Below are positions 1-10,782 of a stretch of 60,000 bases of DNA, piece by piece. The translations under genes and the position numbers were made by a program. Source of the stretch: Takakia lepidozioides (Eukaryota; Streptophyta; Takakiopsida; Takakiales; Takakiaceae). Each line of letters begins with the position of its first letter. The stretch's first letter is position 1. Location of the stretch: NCBI GenBank assembly GCA_030704615.1, contig CM060733.1:13332001-13392000 (forward strand), given 5' to 3'. The notes beneath the pieces are model-generated. The model was not told the DNA's origin and made no database searches. It worked only from the letters and a program-made list of their open reading frames with translations.

Positions 1-38
1 TGCTTAGACCTAATATTAGAATTACCCTCAAATTGCAG

Positions 39-1153
39 GAGCTGGAGAGGTATAACAAGCTGCTCTCCATAATTCGAAGCAGCTTGCTGGAACTCCAAAA
101 GGCTGTGAAAGGCTTTATAGTCATGAGCGCCGATCTTGAGCAACTGGGTCGAAGCATGGTCAATGGGACAATTCCTTTAATGTGGGCAGGAAAATCATAC
201 CCATCTCGGAAGCCTCTATCAAGCTATGTAACAGATCTGATCGAGCGAGTCGCCTTTTTCCAGAGCTGGGTCACTAACGGACCCCCAACAATCTTTTGGT
301 TGTCGGGCTTTTTCTTTACACAGTCATTTCTGACAGGGGCAAAGCAAAATTTTGCACGTCGGCATAAAGTGGCAATTGATATGGTAGATTTTGACTTCCA
401 GATCAGGGAAGACGCGGTACGTCTAATTTCAAGCCGAGCATTTTGTGAATTTTCTCGTAACATGCAGAGTCTTTGGAAGTTAACAACCCTTACGTATGAT
501 AGCTTGCTGATGGCAGTCCTTTGCTGGGGACTTGCATGCTCAAAGCCCTGGATTGTTGGATTTACAGGAGAGAGATGCTGTACTCAGTGACCATTCCTTG
601 GGAATGTTGGCTTTGAAATAATCCTTGAGGGCAAAGAGAGGGGGAAGTGGAAGTTTATTTTAACAGAATTTCCAAAAATCAATTGGCCTGAATTTGGTTT
701 TACCAGTACGAGTCTTCCACTGCTTACTGGAATTATAGCTCTGCTATCTTTGCTTACTCTAACCATTTTCTCCTTGGATGTGTGGCTCCCCTCTCCTTCT
801 CTACATGCGAATAGAGCTTGCTTACAGAGAAGCCTGACGATGGTCTCTATGTGAGAGGGCTATTTCTCGAGGGTGCAAGATGGGATTACAATGTGCATGA
901 GATTGGTGAATCCCTTCCCAAGGTTCTCTTCTCGCCTGCTCCAACCATCTGGATGGTTCCCCTAGAGCTTTCCAAATTCCAAGTATATCCGCATTATCTG
1001 GCACCTGTGTATAAGACTAGTGACCGTCGAGGAATTCTCTCGACGACGGGCCACTCTACTAATTTTGTCATGGAAGTGAAGCTGCCATCAACCACGGATC
1101 CGGCACATTGGATTAAGCGTGGGGTTGCACTTCTTACACAGCTTGACACATAG
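39..1153 (+). CDS. Axonemal dynein heavy chain, C-terminal two exons (5' part outside window)
   Basis: This is the end of a dynein heavy chain, the ATPase motor that drives bending of sperm flagella. Exon A runs from about 39 (acceptor ttgcag) to 416 (donor gcg|gtacgt). Exon B starts near 830 and ends at a stop at 1151-1153. The translation shows typical dynein C-terminal blocks: [49 protein letters not shown], then [42 protein letters not shown] and [10 protein letters not shown]. This best fits the inner-arm type related to animal DNAH3/7/12. Both exons are phase 0 and free of stops, so the gene looks intact here. The exact acceptor of exon B is inferred from frame (acagag|aag). Dyneins are absent from angiosperms and conifers, which informs the organism call. 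Confidence 0.93.
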
Positions 1154-2058
1154 CTTTCCTTCCTAATTTCCGTTCTTTCTTTCATACAGTCTTTCCACCT
1201 TTGCGAGTCAAAAGTCGAGACTTTAAGCTGGGTTGTTAGTGCAATCCCTTCCTCCGGTTTTCAGGAGGGTGTTGCTTGTTAAGCCAGAAAGCTTTTTGTT
1301 AGAAAGAGACTGAGTTTTGGGTGTAGCCATATTGATTTCCTTACCAAGGTCATATCGTCTGCTGGGAAGCATGAACAGAGAGCAAGATAGTGTTGTGTCA
1401 GGATTCTAGAAATGGAATTAGACATAAATTTGTAATAATTGATTGGTCTCCATGAGCTATGCCGTTGTGGCTCATCTCCCCTAAGAGGCATACAATCATC
1501 ATTTTGCGAAAATGTTGGGCTCTATGCTATGTTTACATACAATCTCCATCAGCTACCATTAGATGATGGGAAGGAGGAATAGCCAATGCAAAGGCACACT
1601 AATGGATTGGCATGGAAACAAAGTGATGTCTGATCAAGGGAGGTCCCCAAATCTGCTGGGTCACAGTTCATCCAACATGTGACCAGGATTGGGACAATTT
1701 CAGCTTAAGGTACCCTGACCTGCAATTCTCAGAGCCCACAATTTGATGACCATTCTTAATTCTCATGGGATCAGTCGCATTCTGTGGAGAGGTTGACCCC
1801 TGCAAGATCATGAGTGTAATTTCCCTGAAGAAGTCTTGATGTCTAGAGTCCAAATCTTCTTGTCGACGAACAAGGGAGGATGCTTGTTGTATGGCATGTG
1901 CAACAACCTAAGTTGTGCTAGAATCCCAATTGTGAAGGACTTGAAAGTCTCATTAGTTCAAACCAGCCAACTACCAAAATTCAAGTAGCCCCACAGTAGC
2001 TAAAACCCAGTAGGCGAAATGAAAATAAAAGCTAATTATATTGTTGCACTAACTGTAC
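1154..2058. other. Non-coding, dynein 3' flank
   Basis: This stretch begins with the dynein 3' UTR. I see no conserved coding potential; the short open frames lack recognisable motifs, and no repeat stands out. Confidence 0.6.
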
Positions 2059-2225
2059 TTGCAATCAATTACTCTGTTGCTGTTCTTTTTCCTCTCTTTC
2101 TCTTCCTCTTCCTCCCCTTCTCCCTCCTTTCCTGCTTTTCTTCTTCCTTACTTTTCCTTCTCTTCCTCTTCTTCATTCCCTCCTCTTTCATCTCTTCTTC
2201 TTTCCTTTTTGTCCTTTTCTTCACA
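2059..2225. repeat. Polypyrimidine low-complexity tract
   Basis: About 165 bases are almost entirely C and T on the + strand (ttcctctctttctcttcctc and similar). It creates Ser/Phe/Leu-rich open frames that are composition artefacts. Such tracts are common in plant introns and intergenic DNA and can form triplex structures. Confidence 0.9.
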
Positions 2226-2251
2226 TTGTTACCCTATGTGCTGCCACAGTA

Positions 2252-3089
2252 GCACTCCCCTTACCTTGCAACTGTCTAGCACTTCCAGCCCTCTCCTCCT
2301 AAATATATGTGCGTTCCTCAAGCATCCACAAGCACAGGATAAATGACCAAGATATCTGAGAAGGACATCAGTTAGGTGAAGGCCTTCCCACAGGAATAGC
2401 ACTAAATATATTGCATCAATTAGTGAGACCTCTAACTGAAACTGATACTGACACCTGATAGCTTTACTGCAAGTAGGCCATATTTCCGTAGTTCGACAAC
2501 TGATGACTAAGTAAAGGATGCCTGACTCTTGAGTGAGTCCCACCATTTCACAAATTCTCGTAGACACCAAGTGCCCGGCCAGATTTACTGGCTCTATATG
2601 GGTGTAGTCATCCAGACAAAGACAGTTTGGATTCAACATGTAGGTCAGAGGGTTATAATTTCATTGAACACTCTTAACCACTTTTGGGTCAGCATGGAAG
2701 GATGTATCCAAAAGAATATCATTGTGCCCTTCACATGTTATCTCAACAAGCTGACCCAGGCTGACCCATGAAATATGAAGAGCATCTCTGGTGTGTCCTT
2801 TTTTGGTTCTATCATGAGTTTGAATCCAGTACCACACCCCCGCCCGCCCCCCAATTCAAACTGTCTTCATTGCAGTCTGTCGAGAACTCATCTCTGCACC
2901 ACTCGTGTTGGGATAATACTTGAATTGTGGTCCCCACCATGGACACCTCGCAGAAAGTGGGCACAGACTGCCTAAATCAAGTGGCAAATTAGTTTCTTTC
3001 AACTATTACTTCTTGCTCACAAAAAGCATGGCAATTATGCCTCACCTTTGAGGCAACAGAGTTCTTTGCTTGCACAACATGCTTTTGTT
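2252..3089. other. Non-coding spacer
   Basis: This is the spacer downstream of the PPR gene and would include its 3' UTR. The minus-strand open frame at 2229-2639 has no motif I trust. A C-rich patch lies near 2837-2853. Confidence 0.55.
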
Positions 3090-5333
3090 TCACCAGTAAT
3101 CTCCACAAGAACAAACCCCATTGTGAAAGTGGTGAAAGCGGTGGGAATCTCGTACTACAACTTCTCGCCCAACAATCCTGGATATGAATTTAGTGGCAGT
3201 GTGGCAATCACCACACACCCGAAGGTTCTTGATGATACGGATAGGCATCCTGGCAGGCATGCTGATGAGCCCAAAAGCAATGGCCAGCTTCTCACTGTGG
3301 TAGCACAGAGAAAGCTCCTTTTGCTCCTCCTCCCAATCATGCAATACAAAGCGTGTGTCAGGCACATATCCAGCCTCCCTCATCAGCCCAGACAATCTAT
3401 TCAGCTCAGCGTGGATTTCCTCAATTTTTGGATGCAAGTTGTCATCCACTGTGAATGTATGCATCCGTTTATCGACCTCAATGCAACTGTGTCCTGGTTC
3501 ACTTCTAACACCTCTGTCCTCCATCATTTTTCGCACCTTTGTCTTATCCTCCCACTTGCCAGCCGCAGCATAAATGTTTGATAGCAGGATATAAGCTGCA
3601 GGGTGCAGTGGATCATACTTCAGAATCCATTTTGCTGCACGTTCTGCGAGCTCCACATCACCATGAACTCTGCAGGCACCAAGCAAGGCGCCCCACACTG
3701 AAGAATTTGCTTCCATTGGCATTTTGTTAATAAACTCCACTGCCTCATCCAATCGCCCTGCACGACCAAGAAGATCCACCATGCAGCCAAAATGCTCCAC
3801 TGTAGGTGCCATGCCATGGTTATGACTCATGGATTCAAAGTAGTGGCAGCCTTCATCCAGTAGCCCCGCATGGCTACATGCGGAGAGGAGAGATGTAAAG
3901 GTCAGACCGTCTGGCTTCACCCCTTGTTGTTGCATTTGTTCAAATAGTTGGAAGACCTCCCTACCACATGCATGTTGAGCATATCCTGCAATCATCGCGC
4001 CCCATGAGACGACATCTCGTTGAGCCATGTTATCAAACGCCTGACGTGCATCCTTCACGCTCCCACATTTGGCATACATATCAACAAGGGCATTCTCCAA
4101 ATTAACATATGAAACCATTCCCACTTTCATGATATAAGCATGGACCTCTCTACCCTTTTCCAGGGCTCCTAGGCTGGCACAGGCATTGAGAACGCAAATG
4201 AATGTGACCTGGTCAGGTGTCACAACTTCCTGTTGCATTTGCTCGTAGGTTTTAACAGCCTCCCTACCACACCCATTCTGAGCATATCCAGTGATCATTG
4301 CATTCCATGAGACCACATTCCGTTTAGCCATCTTGTCAAACACTTCACGCGCATCCATTACACTCCCACACTTCGCATACATATCCACAAGCGCAGTCTC
4401 CAAAATAATATCAGACATAATTTTGGCTTTGACAATGTCTGCATGAATCTCTTTGCCCTTTTCCAGGTCTCCTAGGCTGGCACATGCATTAAGAACACAA
4501 ATGAACATGACCCTGTCAGGAGTCAACCCTTCCCTTTGCATTTGATCATAGACCTTCAAAGCTTTCCCACCACAATCATGTTGAGCATATCCTGCGATCA
4601 TCGCACTCCATGAGACTACATCTCGTTCAGCCATATTGTCGAAAACTTGCCGCGCATCCTTTATGCTCCCACACTTGGCATACATGTCAACCAGGGTATT
4701 CTCCAGGATAATATCTGGTGCAATTCCACCTTTCATAATGTCAGCATGCACCTCCTTCCCCTTTTCCAGGGCTCCTATGCTGGCACACACATTGAGAACA
4801 CAAGTGAACATGACCCTGTCGGGCATCAACCCTTCTCGTTTCATTTGATCGTAGATCTTCAAAGCCTCCTCAGCATTCCCGTGCTTGGCATATCCTGTCA
4901 TCATGAAAGTCCACGTAAACATATCTCGTTCAGGCATTTTGTCAAACACTTGCCGTGCATCAACCAAACTTCGACACTTGGCATACATGTTGACAACAGT
5001 GTTGAGTATAAAGATGTCTGGTTTGAATCCACTTTGGATAATGTGGGCATGCACCTGCTTTCCTGCTGCTAAGTCTCTAATTTTGATGCACTCCTGCAAG
5101 AGACAGATGTAAGTATTGGAGTCTACATATGCGCCTCGTTGGTTCAAAATGTGGAGCGCCTCATTCAGTTGCCCAGCCTTACATAGTGTCCACACATCAC
5201 CACAGACTCCAAGTGAATTGTTACTGACTCCCTCTTTTGGCCCTCCTGCAAAACTGGTGGTGATGGTACAGGTGCTTCTCGTGCCTCCAATTGAATGTCG
5301 GACACACGACTGTGCATGACTCAACCCTGCCAT
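3090..5333 (-). CDS. PLS-class pentatricopeptide repeat protein with E and DYW domains
   Basis: This encodes an intact, intronless protein of 747 residues. Such proteins bind organelle transcripts in a sequence-specific way and carry out C-to-U RNA editing through the DYW cytidine deaminase. The first ~40 residues are Ser/Thr/Arg-containing and could be a mitochondrial or plastid targeting peptide. From about residue 60 to 530 there is a run of PPR motifs with recurring phrases such as NTLVDMYAKCGSIKDARQVF and ERDVVSWSAMIAGYAQH. E/E+ motifs follow at about 530-630. The DYW domain contains HSE at 679-681, CGDCH at 707-711, CSC at 741-743, and ends exactly in DYW, so the zinc-binding and catalytic residues are all present. 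The start is the first ATG after an in-frame break; the OSB-like frame ends only 33 bases upstream on the same strand. The editing site cannot be read from the sequence without a code calculation. Confidence 0.96.
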   Translation of the reverse strand: MAGLSHAQSCVRHSIGGTRSTCTITTSFAGGPKEGVSNNSLGVCGDVWTLCKAGQLNEALHILNQRGAYVDSNTYICLLQECIKIRDLAAGKQVHAHIIQSGFKPDIFILNTVVNMYAKCRSLVDARQVFDKMPERDMFTWTFMMTGYAKHGNAEEALKIYDQMKREGLMPDRVMFTCVLNVCASIGALEKGKEVHADIMKGGIAPDIILENTLVDMYAKCGSIKDARQVFDNMAERDVVSWSAMIAGYAQHDCGGKALKVYDQMQREGLTPDRVMFICVLNACASLGDLEKGKEIHADIVKAKIMSDIILETALVDMYAKCGSVMDAREVFDKMAKRNVVSWNAMITGYAQNGCGREAVKTYEQMQQEVVTPDQVTFICVLNACASLGALEKGREVHAYIMKVGMVSYVNLENALVDMYAKCGSVKDARQAFDNMAQRDVVSWGAMIAGYAQHACGREVFQLFEQMQQQGVKPDGLTFTSLLSACSHAGLLDEGCHYFESMSHNHGMAPTVEHFGCMVDLLGRAGRLDEAVEFINKMPMEANSSVWGALLGACRVHGDVELAERAAKWILKYDPLHPAAYILLSNIYAAAGKWEDKTKVRKMMEDRGVRSEPGHSCIEVDKRMHTFTVDDNLHPKIEEIHAELNRLSGLMREAGYVPDTRFVLHDWEEEQKELSLCYHSEKLAIAFGLISMPARMPIRIIKNLRVCGDCHTATKFISRIVGREVVVRDSHRFHHFHNGVCSCGDYW

Positions 5334-5366
5334 CCTGCATGACTCAAAACCTTTAATTAATGGTCG

Positions 5367-6027
5367 TCATACTGAAACCCACATGCATCTCAGAGCTCTT
5401 AATACGTCAAAGAAAGATTGATTCATGAAGAACCCTTCTATCATCATAAACCAATACCCGTTGTGTTCTCCGCCTGGAGCTTGATGCTGAATCTTAAAAC
5501 CATCGCCAGATTGTCCTTGACCTTGTATCGTGGCAGCTAGAACTTCTCTCACCCAAGGAGGATTTGACCAACTCTCAATCCAAAGGACGTCCTTTGTGCG
5601 CTTATGTCGGAAGTCTGGTGATCTTAGACTTCTCTGCCAAAACCACAACTGAAGAGTGAAAAGCCATATAGCTTCAACCACAACTCTCATAGACCAGGCC
5701 ACAACCAACATCACTCCCAAGCACCTATCAAATAAGCAACAACCTTGAACGGCATACCTTCAACCCACGCTAACAAGAAAACACTACCTACTGAAAGCAA
5801 TACTACAAACCTCTTTTGTGCCTTCATAACGAGGACGAGCAGATTGTTTATAAGCAACTTACCTTTGAATCCACCCCATGAGACATCACCATGGTACCAC
5901 AAGTCCTCCTAAACATACTTTTCATGTCCAAATGAAGACAGGCTAACCTTATCAGACCTGTTGTCCCACCACTGTGAAGGATCTGCCATGAACTCCTGCC
6001 AAAGCCATTCTATGCTTATTGCTTGGC
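5367..6027 (-). CDS. OSB-like organellar ssDNA-binding protein, last two exons (PDF motif); 5' part missing
   Basis: Two exons join in phase. The upstream exon is at 5948-6027 (acceptor tatgcag, donor gataag|gttagc) and the downstream exon at 5367-5633 (acceptor ttggcag). Across the junction the protein reads LWQEFMADPSQWWDNRSDK, then RSLRSPDFRHK, then DVLWIESWSNPPWV. This is one complete PDF motif, the signature of plant OSB proteins that bind single-stranded DNA in mitochondria or plastids. The N-terminal SSB-like domain expected upstream (higher coordinates on this strand) is not seen; that place is occupied by LINE-like debris. The tail after the PDF motif is not recognisable and stops 33 bases before the PPR start codon. 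It is either a truncated gene or a gene whose 5' exons lie beyond the insertion. Confidence 0.72.
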
Positions 6028-6108
6028 CTGCATACATATGCCACTAACACATACATATTTTTTTCAGCTCTACATCATTGCCTTAGTTCATAAATTTGAT
6101 TGCTCTCT

Positions 6109-7215
6109 CACACAGACATGGGTGAGGTCATCATGGATGACCTCAAGGGTTTACCCACTCTTGGCACTAGACTGAACAAACTCAGGGTGGGTAGCCTACC
6201 TCTGAACAGCACACAGATGCAGAAAGGAAAGGGGGATTGTACGTGCCCGTTCTGTGGGCAACCTGAAGACAATATCCACTTCCTGATTCACTGTCCTGGG
6301 TACTCCACCAGAGAGACACCCTCTTCAATTCCATTAAGGGAATTGTTCCTGTACCTCTGTTTACCAACTTTGAAAATCTCGAGGCTGAGCCAAAAGCCCA
6401 GGCCCTTTTGGGGTGTCGTTATTGGGCAAATGACACACAGCACATTGATGTTTGCATGAAGGGAATTCTAGAGGATATCTGGAAAACTCGAAAACTCAGA
6501 TTATGTTTCAAGGTAGTCATACTACCGGCGTCAGCCCCTGACAAAGGTAGTCTCTGTCCCTTTGTGTTCCGCTCAAAGTGGGCGCGGGGTCAATGGCCAC
6601 AAGGCTACGGCAAACAATGTCTTATGATTAGATTCTCTCTCAAAGACTGTCCAATGAAAATGAAGTTAGCCATCAAAAACTTGTTTCCAGTCTGTGACAT
6701 GGGCAAGGATGATCTGAAGGGCCTACCTACCCTTGCCACTAGCCTGAAATCTAAACCAAGGTCGGGAACCTACCTTTGAATAATAAACAGATGCAGAGAG
6801 GAAAAGGAGATCGTAATTGCCCAATGTCCGGGCAACCTGAAGACAATATCTATTTTCCGATACATTGTCCAGGGTATTCTCACCCTGAGGGTGTCCCTAT
6901 TCAGGAACACCAAGGACATGGTTCCTGCACCTCTGTTCACCAACTTTTAAAATCTTGAGGCTGAGCCTAAAAAGCCATGGCACTGTTGGGGTCTTCAGGG
7001 CTTTTCACAGACAGCAGATCGATGTTTGTGTGAAGGGCTTTCTGGACACTATCTGGAAAGCCTGAACTACTTGTTCATAGCTAGGTAAGTCACGCTACTG
7101 GAGTGATCTCGTCACAAAGGTAGTTCAGGTCCCTATGTTCTGTCCAAAATGGGAGCGGGTCTATGGCCACAAGGCTCCGGCAAACAAAGTCATATGAGTA
7201 CATTCTCTCTGCCTG
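6109..7215 (+). pseudogene. Tandemly duplicated LINE-type zinc-knuckle (zf-RVT) fragment
   Basis: Two diverged copies lie head to tail with an offset near 580 bases (about 6109-6650 and 6700-7215). Copy 1 encodes LRVGSLPLNSTQMQKGKGD followed by CPFCGQPEDNIHFLIHCPGY. Copy 2 reads CPMSGQPEDNIYFPIHCPGY, so one zinc ligand is lost. The C-x2-C...H-x4-C pattern after a reverse-transcriptase-like tail is typical of the C-terminal zinc-binding region of plant LINE polyproteins. Both copies share a downstream part with 'atggccacaaggct' and 'cggcaaacaa'. No reverse transcriptase precedes them. They are relics, with several stops. Confidence 0.7.
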
Positions 7216-8578
7216 CAGACATTATAATGTACCAGTTCATTTCTCTCAAAGCCCCAAGGGAACTAAGTAGGTCGTGTAGTTAATCTATACATCTCTCTCA
7301 GCCTTTTTAAGCTCTCAGCTGCAGTGCTCCAGAGGGACCATAGGACTGAGTGTCACATAAATAGCTGGGAACTAGCTAGGAGCGCACTCGACATGCTTGC
7401 ACTTCTTGGGGCTTGCACAGAATTCTCATCGGATATTTTTGAGCCCTACTCTCACGAAATCTATCCCCCGGGGATATAGTCGACGCAGCATTCTAAAAAA
7501 GTGCATCACTGCATCTTTCTGCAGATGAATAAAAAAAAAGTAAGTATGCCAGCAGTTTCAAATTTCTCTGCTTACGCGTCCAGGACAATTTGGAGCCTGG
7601 CTCACAAAATTCACAAACCTCAAGTATACGCCAAGAGTCCCGTGTCGATACCTTGCTTCGGATTCCTAAGTGTCTCGTGAGATGCCATCGCCAGTACTTC
7701 CACGGGTCTCGGCATCGCCATTCTGGACGCCCATTTCACCTCCTCCACAGCCTGGCCCGCCAATCCGCTGCATGATGTGCGGCCTCCCCCCCATTCACCG
7801 CAAGACGAACACAGGGCCTTGGGCAAGGCCTCCGCCTTCGTCATCAGGAGAGCACCGGAGCATCCTGCCATCTGTGCCTGTGCCTGCGATTAGAGAGCCA
7901 AGATTTTTTTTAAATACAAGAGGAGCTGTGCCCTGCAGACAGCACAGCCCCACGGTAGTCTCCAATGGATTTTCTCTGTAACCTATTCCCGGAGCCCAGT
8001 AATATGGAGGTGTTGTGATCTCATGTTGAATTGCAGTACTCACATTGACAACCCTGTTGTTCAGATGTGATGCCTAAGACTACAAATTCCAATTTAACAT
8101 CAAGTAACCACTGCAGCGCAGTCACGGCCATCTCATCAGTGCAAGTCTGTCCCATCAGCATATCGGAGGCTTCAGGTTGTGGTGCACGGCTGCGTGCTTG
8201 TCAACAGAGTCAAGTGCATCAACAGCTGCTCATCTTGCAAGTATAGTTTCTACAGATACACCAAGGTTGCCTAATAAGATATCTAGTAAGAAAAGGCACA
8301 TCTTCCAGGTGCAAAGATCATGGGCTGGTAGAGTCACTATATACAGGTATGAAGTACCAGACCAGATTGGTATCAGCTATCGCCACTACCTGGCCTATAC
8401 CTGTATTGACCCAGTTTTGTGTTTACTAATATTCTGGCTGATACTCTACCAGTCTGATAGGTGGTTGAAATCTGGTACCTGATACCAGTAAGTATTAGTT
8501 CCATTTTGTCCTAGGAGCTATGACGGTGCACAGAGCACAATGGATATAATTCTAGTGACCACTGAAGGTAGGAGGTTA
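7216..8578. other. Non-coding, no recognised gene
   Basis: The only notable items are a short poly-A near 7530 and an AT/GC-mixed stretch with small open frames on both strands (for example 7670-7981). None shows conserved motifs. Confidence 0.5.
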
Positions 8579-8902
8579 ATTTAGTATAAATTTTAGTGAT
8601 GACTGAACACTAGTTAGTATAGAGCAGGTGAGACTGAAGGTGGGAGACTCACTAGTTTAGTATAGAGCAGGAATAAATTTTTAGTGAGACTGAAGGTGGG
8701 AGACTCACTAGTTTAGTGTAGAGCAGGAATAAATTTTTAGTGAGACTGAAGGTGGGACTAGTTTAGTAAGAGCAGGAATAAATTTTTAGTGAGACTGACT
8801 GAGAGGTGAACTGAAGAGACTCACTAGTTTAGTGTAGAGCAGGAATAAATTTTTAGTGAGACTGAAGGTGGGAGACTCACTAGTTTAGTATAGAGCAGGA
8901 AT
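8579..8902. repeat. Minisatellite, unit about 56 bp, about 6 imperfect copies
   Basis: The unit contains 'actgaaggtgggagactcac', 'tagtttagtatagagcagga' and 'ataaatttttagtgag'. Some units carry internal deletions (for example 'ggtgggactagtttagtaag' near 8752) and one has an insertion near 8803. This is ordinary tandem-repeat DNA by appearance. Confidence 0.92.
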
Positions 8903-9179
8903 AGGGTGTCTTTGTGCCACATCAGCATCACCATGTTTCGTTGCCATGTCATTATTGCCACATTTCGTAGCCACGTTTCATCGTAGTCAATTTTTTGAGC
9001 CTGCCCAGACTGCCCAAAAACCGAAAATAAGTTTTCGAACTGTCCAAAACTGCTTCTTGAACTCTCTGAACAGATTTTCGTGCAGGTGTTGAGCCCTCTA
9101 ATTGCCAACCTATGGTCTGACAGATACAGAGAATTTACTCGTAAGGCATTGTTTGCTCAATGTTGTAGTCTTGTGGCCA

Positions 9180-9550
9180 CACTACTGCAAAAAAAAAGGG
9201 TTAGTGACGGCAGCCGCGCAGCGCAGCGCTGAGCGTGCGACGTAGGCGCCGATTTGCGACACCGGGGCGTGGCACGGCAGCGCCCCGGCGCTGCTTGTGA
9301 TGCCGCCGCGTGGCAACCCAGCGCCGGGATCACCTGCGACGCCGGGACATGGCAAGGTGGCCTCAAGGGCAAGAGGTAGCCCTTTCTTGCCACGTCTGGC
9401 CGTCGCAAAGGGGGGCGGCCCCACTTGCCACGCTCGGGCGTGGCAAGGTGGCTTGAAGGGGGAAATTGCCTCTGAGATGGCCGGACGTGGCAAGGGGGTA
9501 TTGCGACGGGTTTTTTTTGGCTTGCCACGGCGGGGGTTGGCAAGGGGGGG
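9180..9550. mobile_element. CACTA (EnSpm) left terminus with subterminal repeats
   Basis: The sequence starts with CACTACTGCAAAAA and continues with 'gggttagtgacggc', the usual look of a plant CACTA terminal inverted repeat. The next ~370 bases are very GC-rich. They repeat a short motif related to CGTGGCAAGG many times in both orientations (for example near 9345, 9387, 9428, 9440, 9489, 9522). CACTA elements characteristically have such subterminal arrays, which bind the element's own protein. The opposite terminus was not found with confidence. Confidence 0.72.
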
Positions 9551-9599
9551 CGGTCTTTTTCTTTGAGTTAAGGGGCAGGGAGAGCAGGTGGGGACGGGG

Positions 9600-9755
9600 G
9601 ATGGGACTCTGGGGGGGGGGGGGGGCCTCTCTGTTTTTCTTTCTTTGCCCCCCCCCCCCCCCTCTCTCACTCCATCTCTCTCTCTCTCCCTCTCTCTGTT
9701 GGTTGTTAATAGATTTGTTTGCATCATCATCAAGAGAGAGAGAGAGAGAGATGAT
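9600..9755. repeat. Homopolymer and CT/GA microsatellite cluster
   Basis: A run of about 15 G (around 9611-9625) is followed by about 15 C (around 9647-9662), then CT-rich repeats and a GA dinucleotide repeat (about 9733-9751). The G and C runs could pair in a hairpin, and this is a place where assembly may be unreliable. Confidence 0.9.
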
Positions 9756-9871
9756 TGCAAGACCATTGATGAATCATAGAAATAAGCTACAATATGCATG
9801 TACATGTACAATCAATCAAAGGGATAGGTACAGTTCGGTACGAGAATTATTATGTAGCTTTGATTACATGT

Positions 9872-10782
9872 CTAATCAACTTGAACATCATCATCCGGAG
9901 CTTCTTCATCATCATCAAGCTGCAAGTCTTCTTGGTCATCGGAGTCATCGTCATAAATGGTTCGGCCCTCAAAAGGCACCTCTGAATCATCCTCCACCTC
10001 GTTATCAATGGCGTGTCTTCATCTCCTTGTTCAATATCCATATCTTTTAGAGCTTCATCATATAGGGTCCAGAATGCATTCTCCGGGGCGTTATCATCTT
10101 CTTCTACCCCCTCTACCCCAGCCTCCATCATCAGCATCATTATGACCAGTCCGTCCTTCCACCGTAATTGCCCCACCCTGTGGAGATCTGAGACCATGAT
10201 AGATACGTCTTCTTCTTGGCTGAGCATGCAGAACCACCTTCCAATTCCCCCTCTTGTTTTGTCATCGGAGAAAAAAACTTGTTCCATGTCTGAAGGACAT
10301 GCAAAAGGCTCATCGGAGGGACGATGAGTAGGGTTGAGCTTATCTGCATTAACGCGCATGAAACCACAATCATCTCGCACTAGTGTTGCGAAGGGCCCCA
10401 CAAGATGTGGCTGGAACCACCTTCTCTTAAAGAGAAGAGGTCGGTACCTTGTATACTGAAGTTGGAATATGCTCTCAAGCTCTCCAATGTACTCAAGTTT
10501 GCTCATAGCAGGTCGTATATCTCCCTTACCCCACACGGAGTCTTGCCAATATGTGGCACATAAGCCAGAATCAAACGTTGTTTTGCGCTTCATGTCAAGA
10601 GCACGAATGCGGAAATGACGACCGTGATCCCAAACCACCGTGTATGAGGTCGCGAATTGAGAGGGGCCCCTTGCATGGTCTTGCACCATATCTGAAACCA
10701 CCTCACCTTGAGAAACGGCGTCATAAATTGAAGTCTTGAGCCACTGTTGGAATGAACTTAGAGGCTGCAATTCCACATGCAA
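9872..10782 (-). pseudogene. CACTA transposon protein fragment with DUF4216 region
   Basis: The minus-strand frame shows FATSYTVVWDHGRHFRIRAL, then a block from MSKLEYIGELESIFQLQY through LFKRRWFQPHLVG, DDCGFMRVN and EPFACPSDMEQVFFSDDK. This pattern matches the DUF4216 domain that follows the TNP2-like transposase in plant CACTA elements. An acidic tail (EDDS, YDDDSDDQEDLQLDDDEE) ending at 9872 is reached only after a single-base frame change near 10,015. The transposase catalytic domain itself is not in the window. It lies just inside the CACTA terminus at 9180, which supports one element. Confidence 0.75.

Noticed and set aside
2019-2346. Ser/Phe/Leu-rich open frames
   Set aside because: They are produced by the polypyrimidine tract in two frames and have no conserved sequence.
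2229-2639. Possible copia RNase H fragment on the minus strand
   Set aside because: The frame has no D-A-D-W-A-G or S-T-E-A-E-Y motif; the resemblance is too weak to report.
8579-8902. CRISPR-like array
   Set aside because: The units are contiguous tandem repeats with no unique spacers, in a eukaryotic genome.
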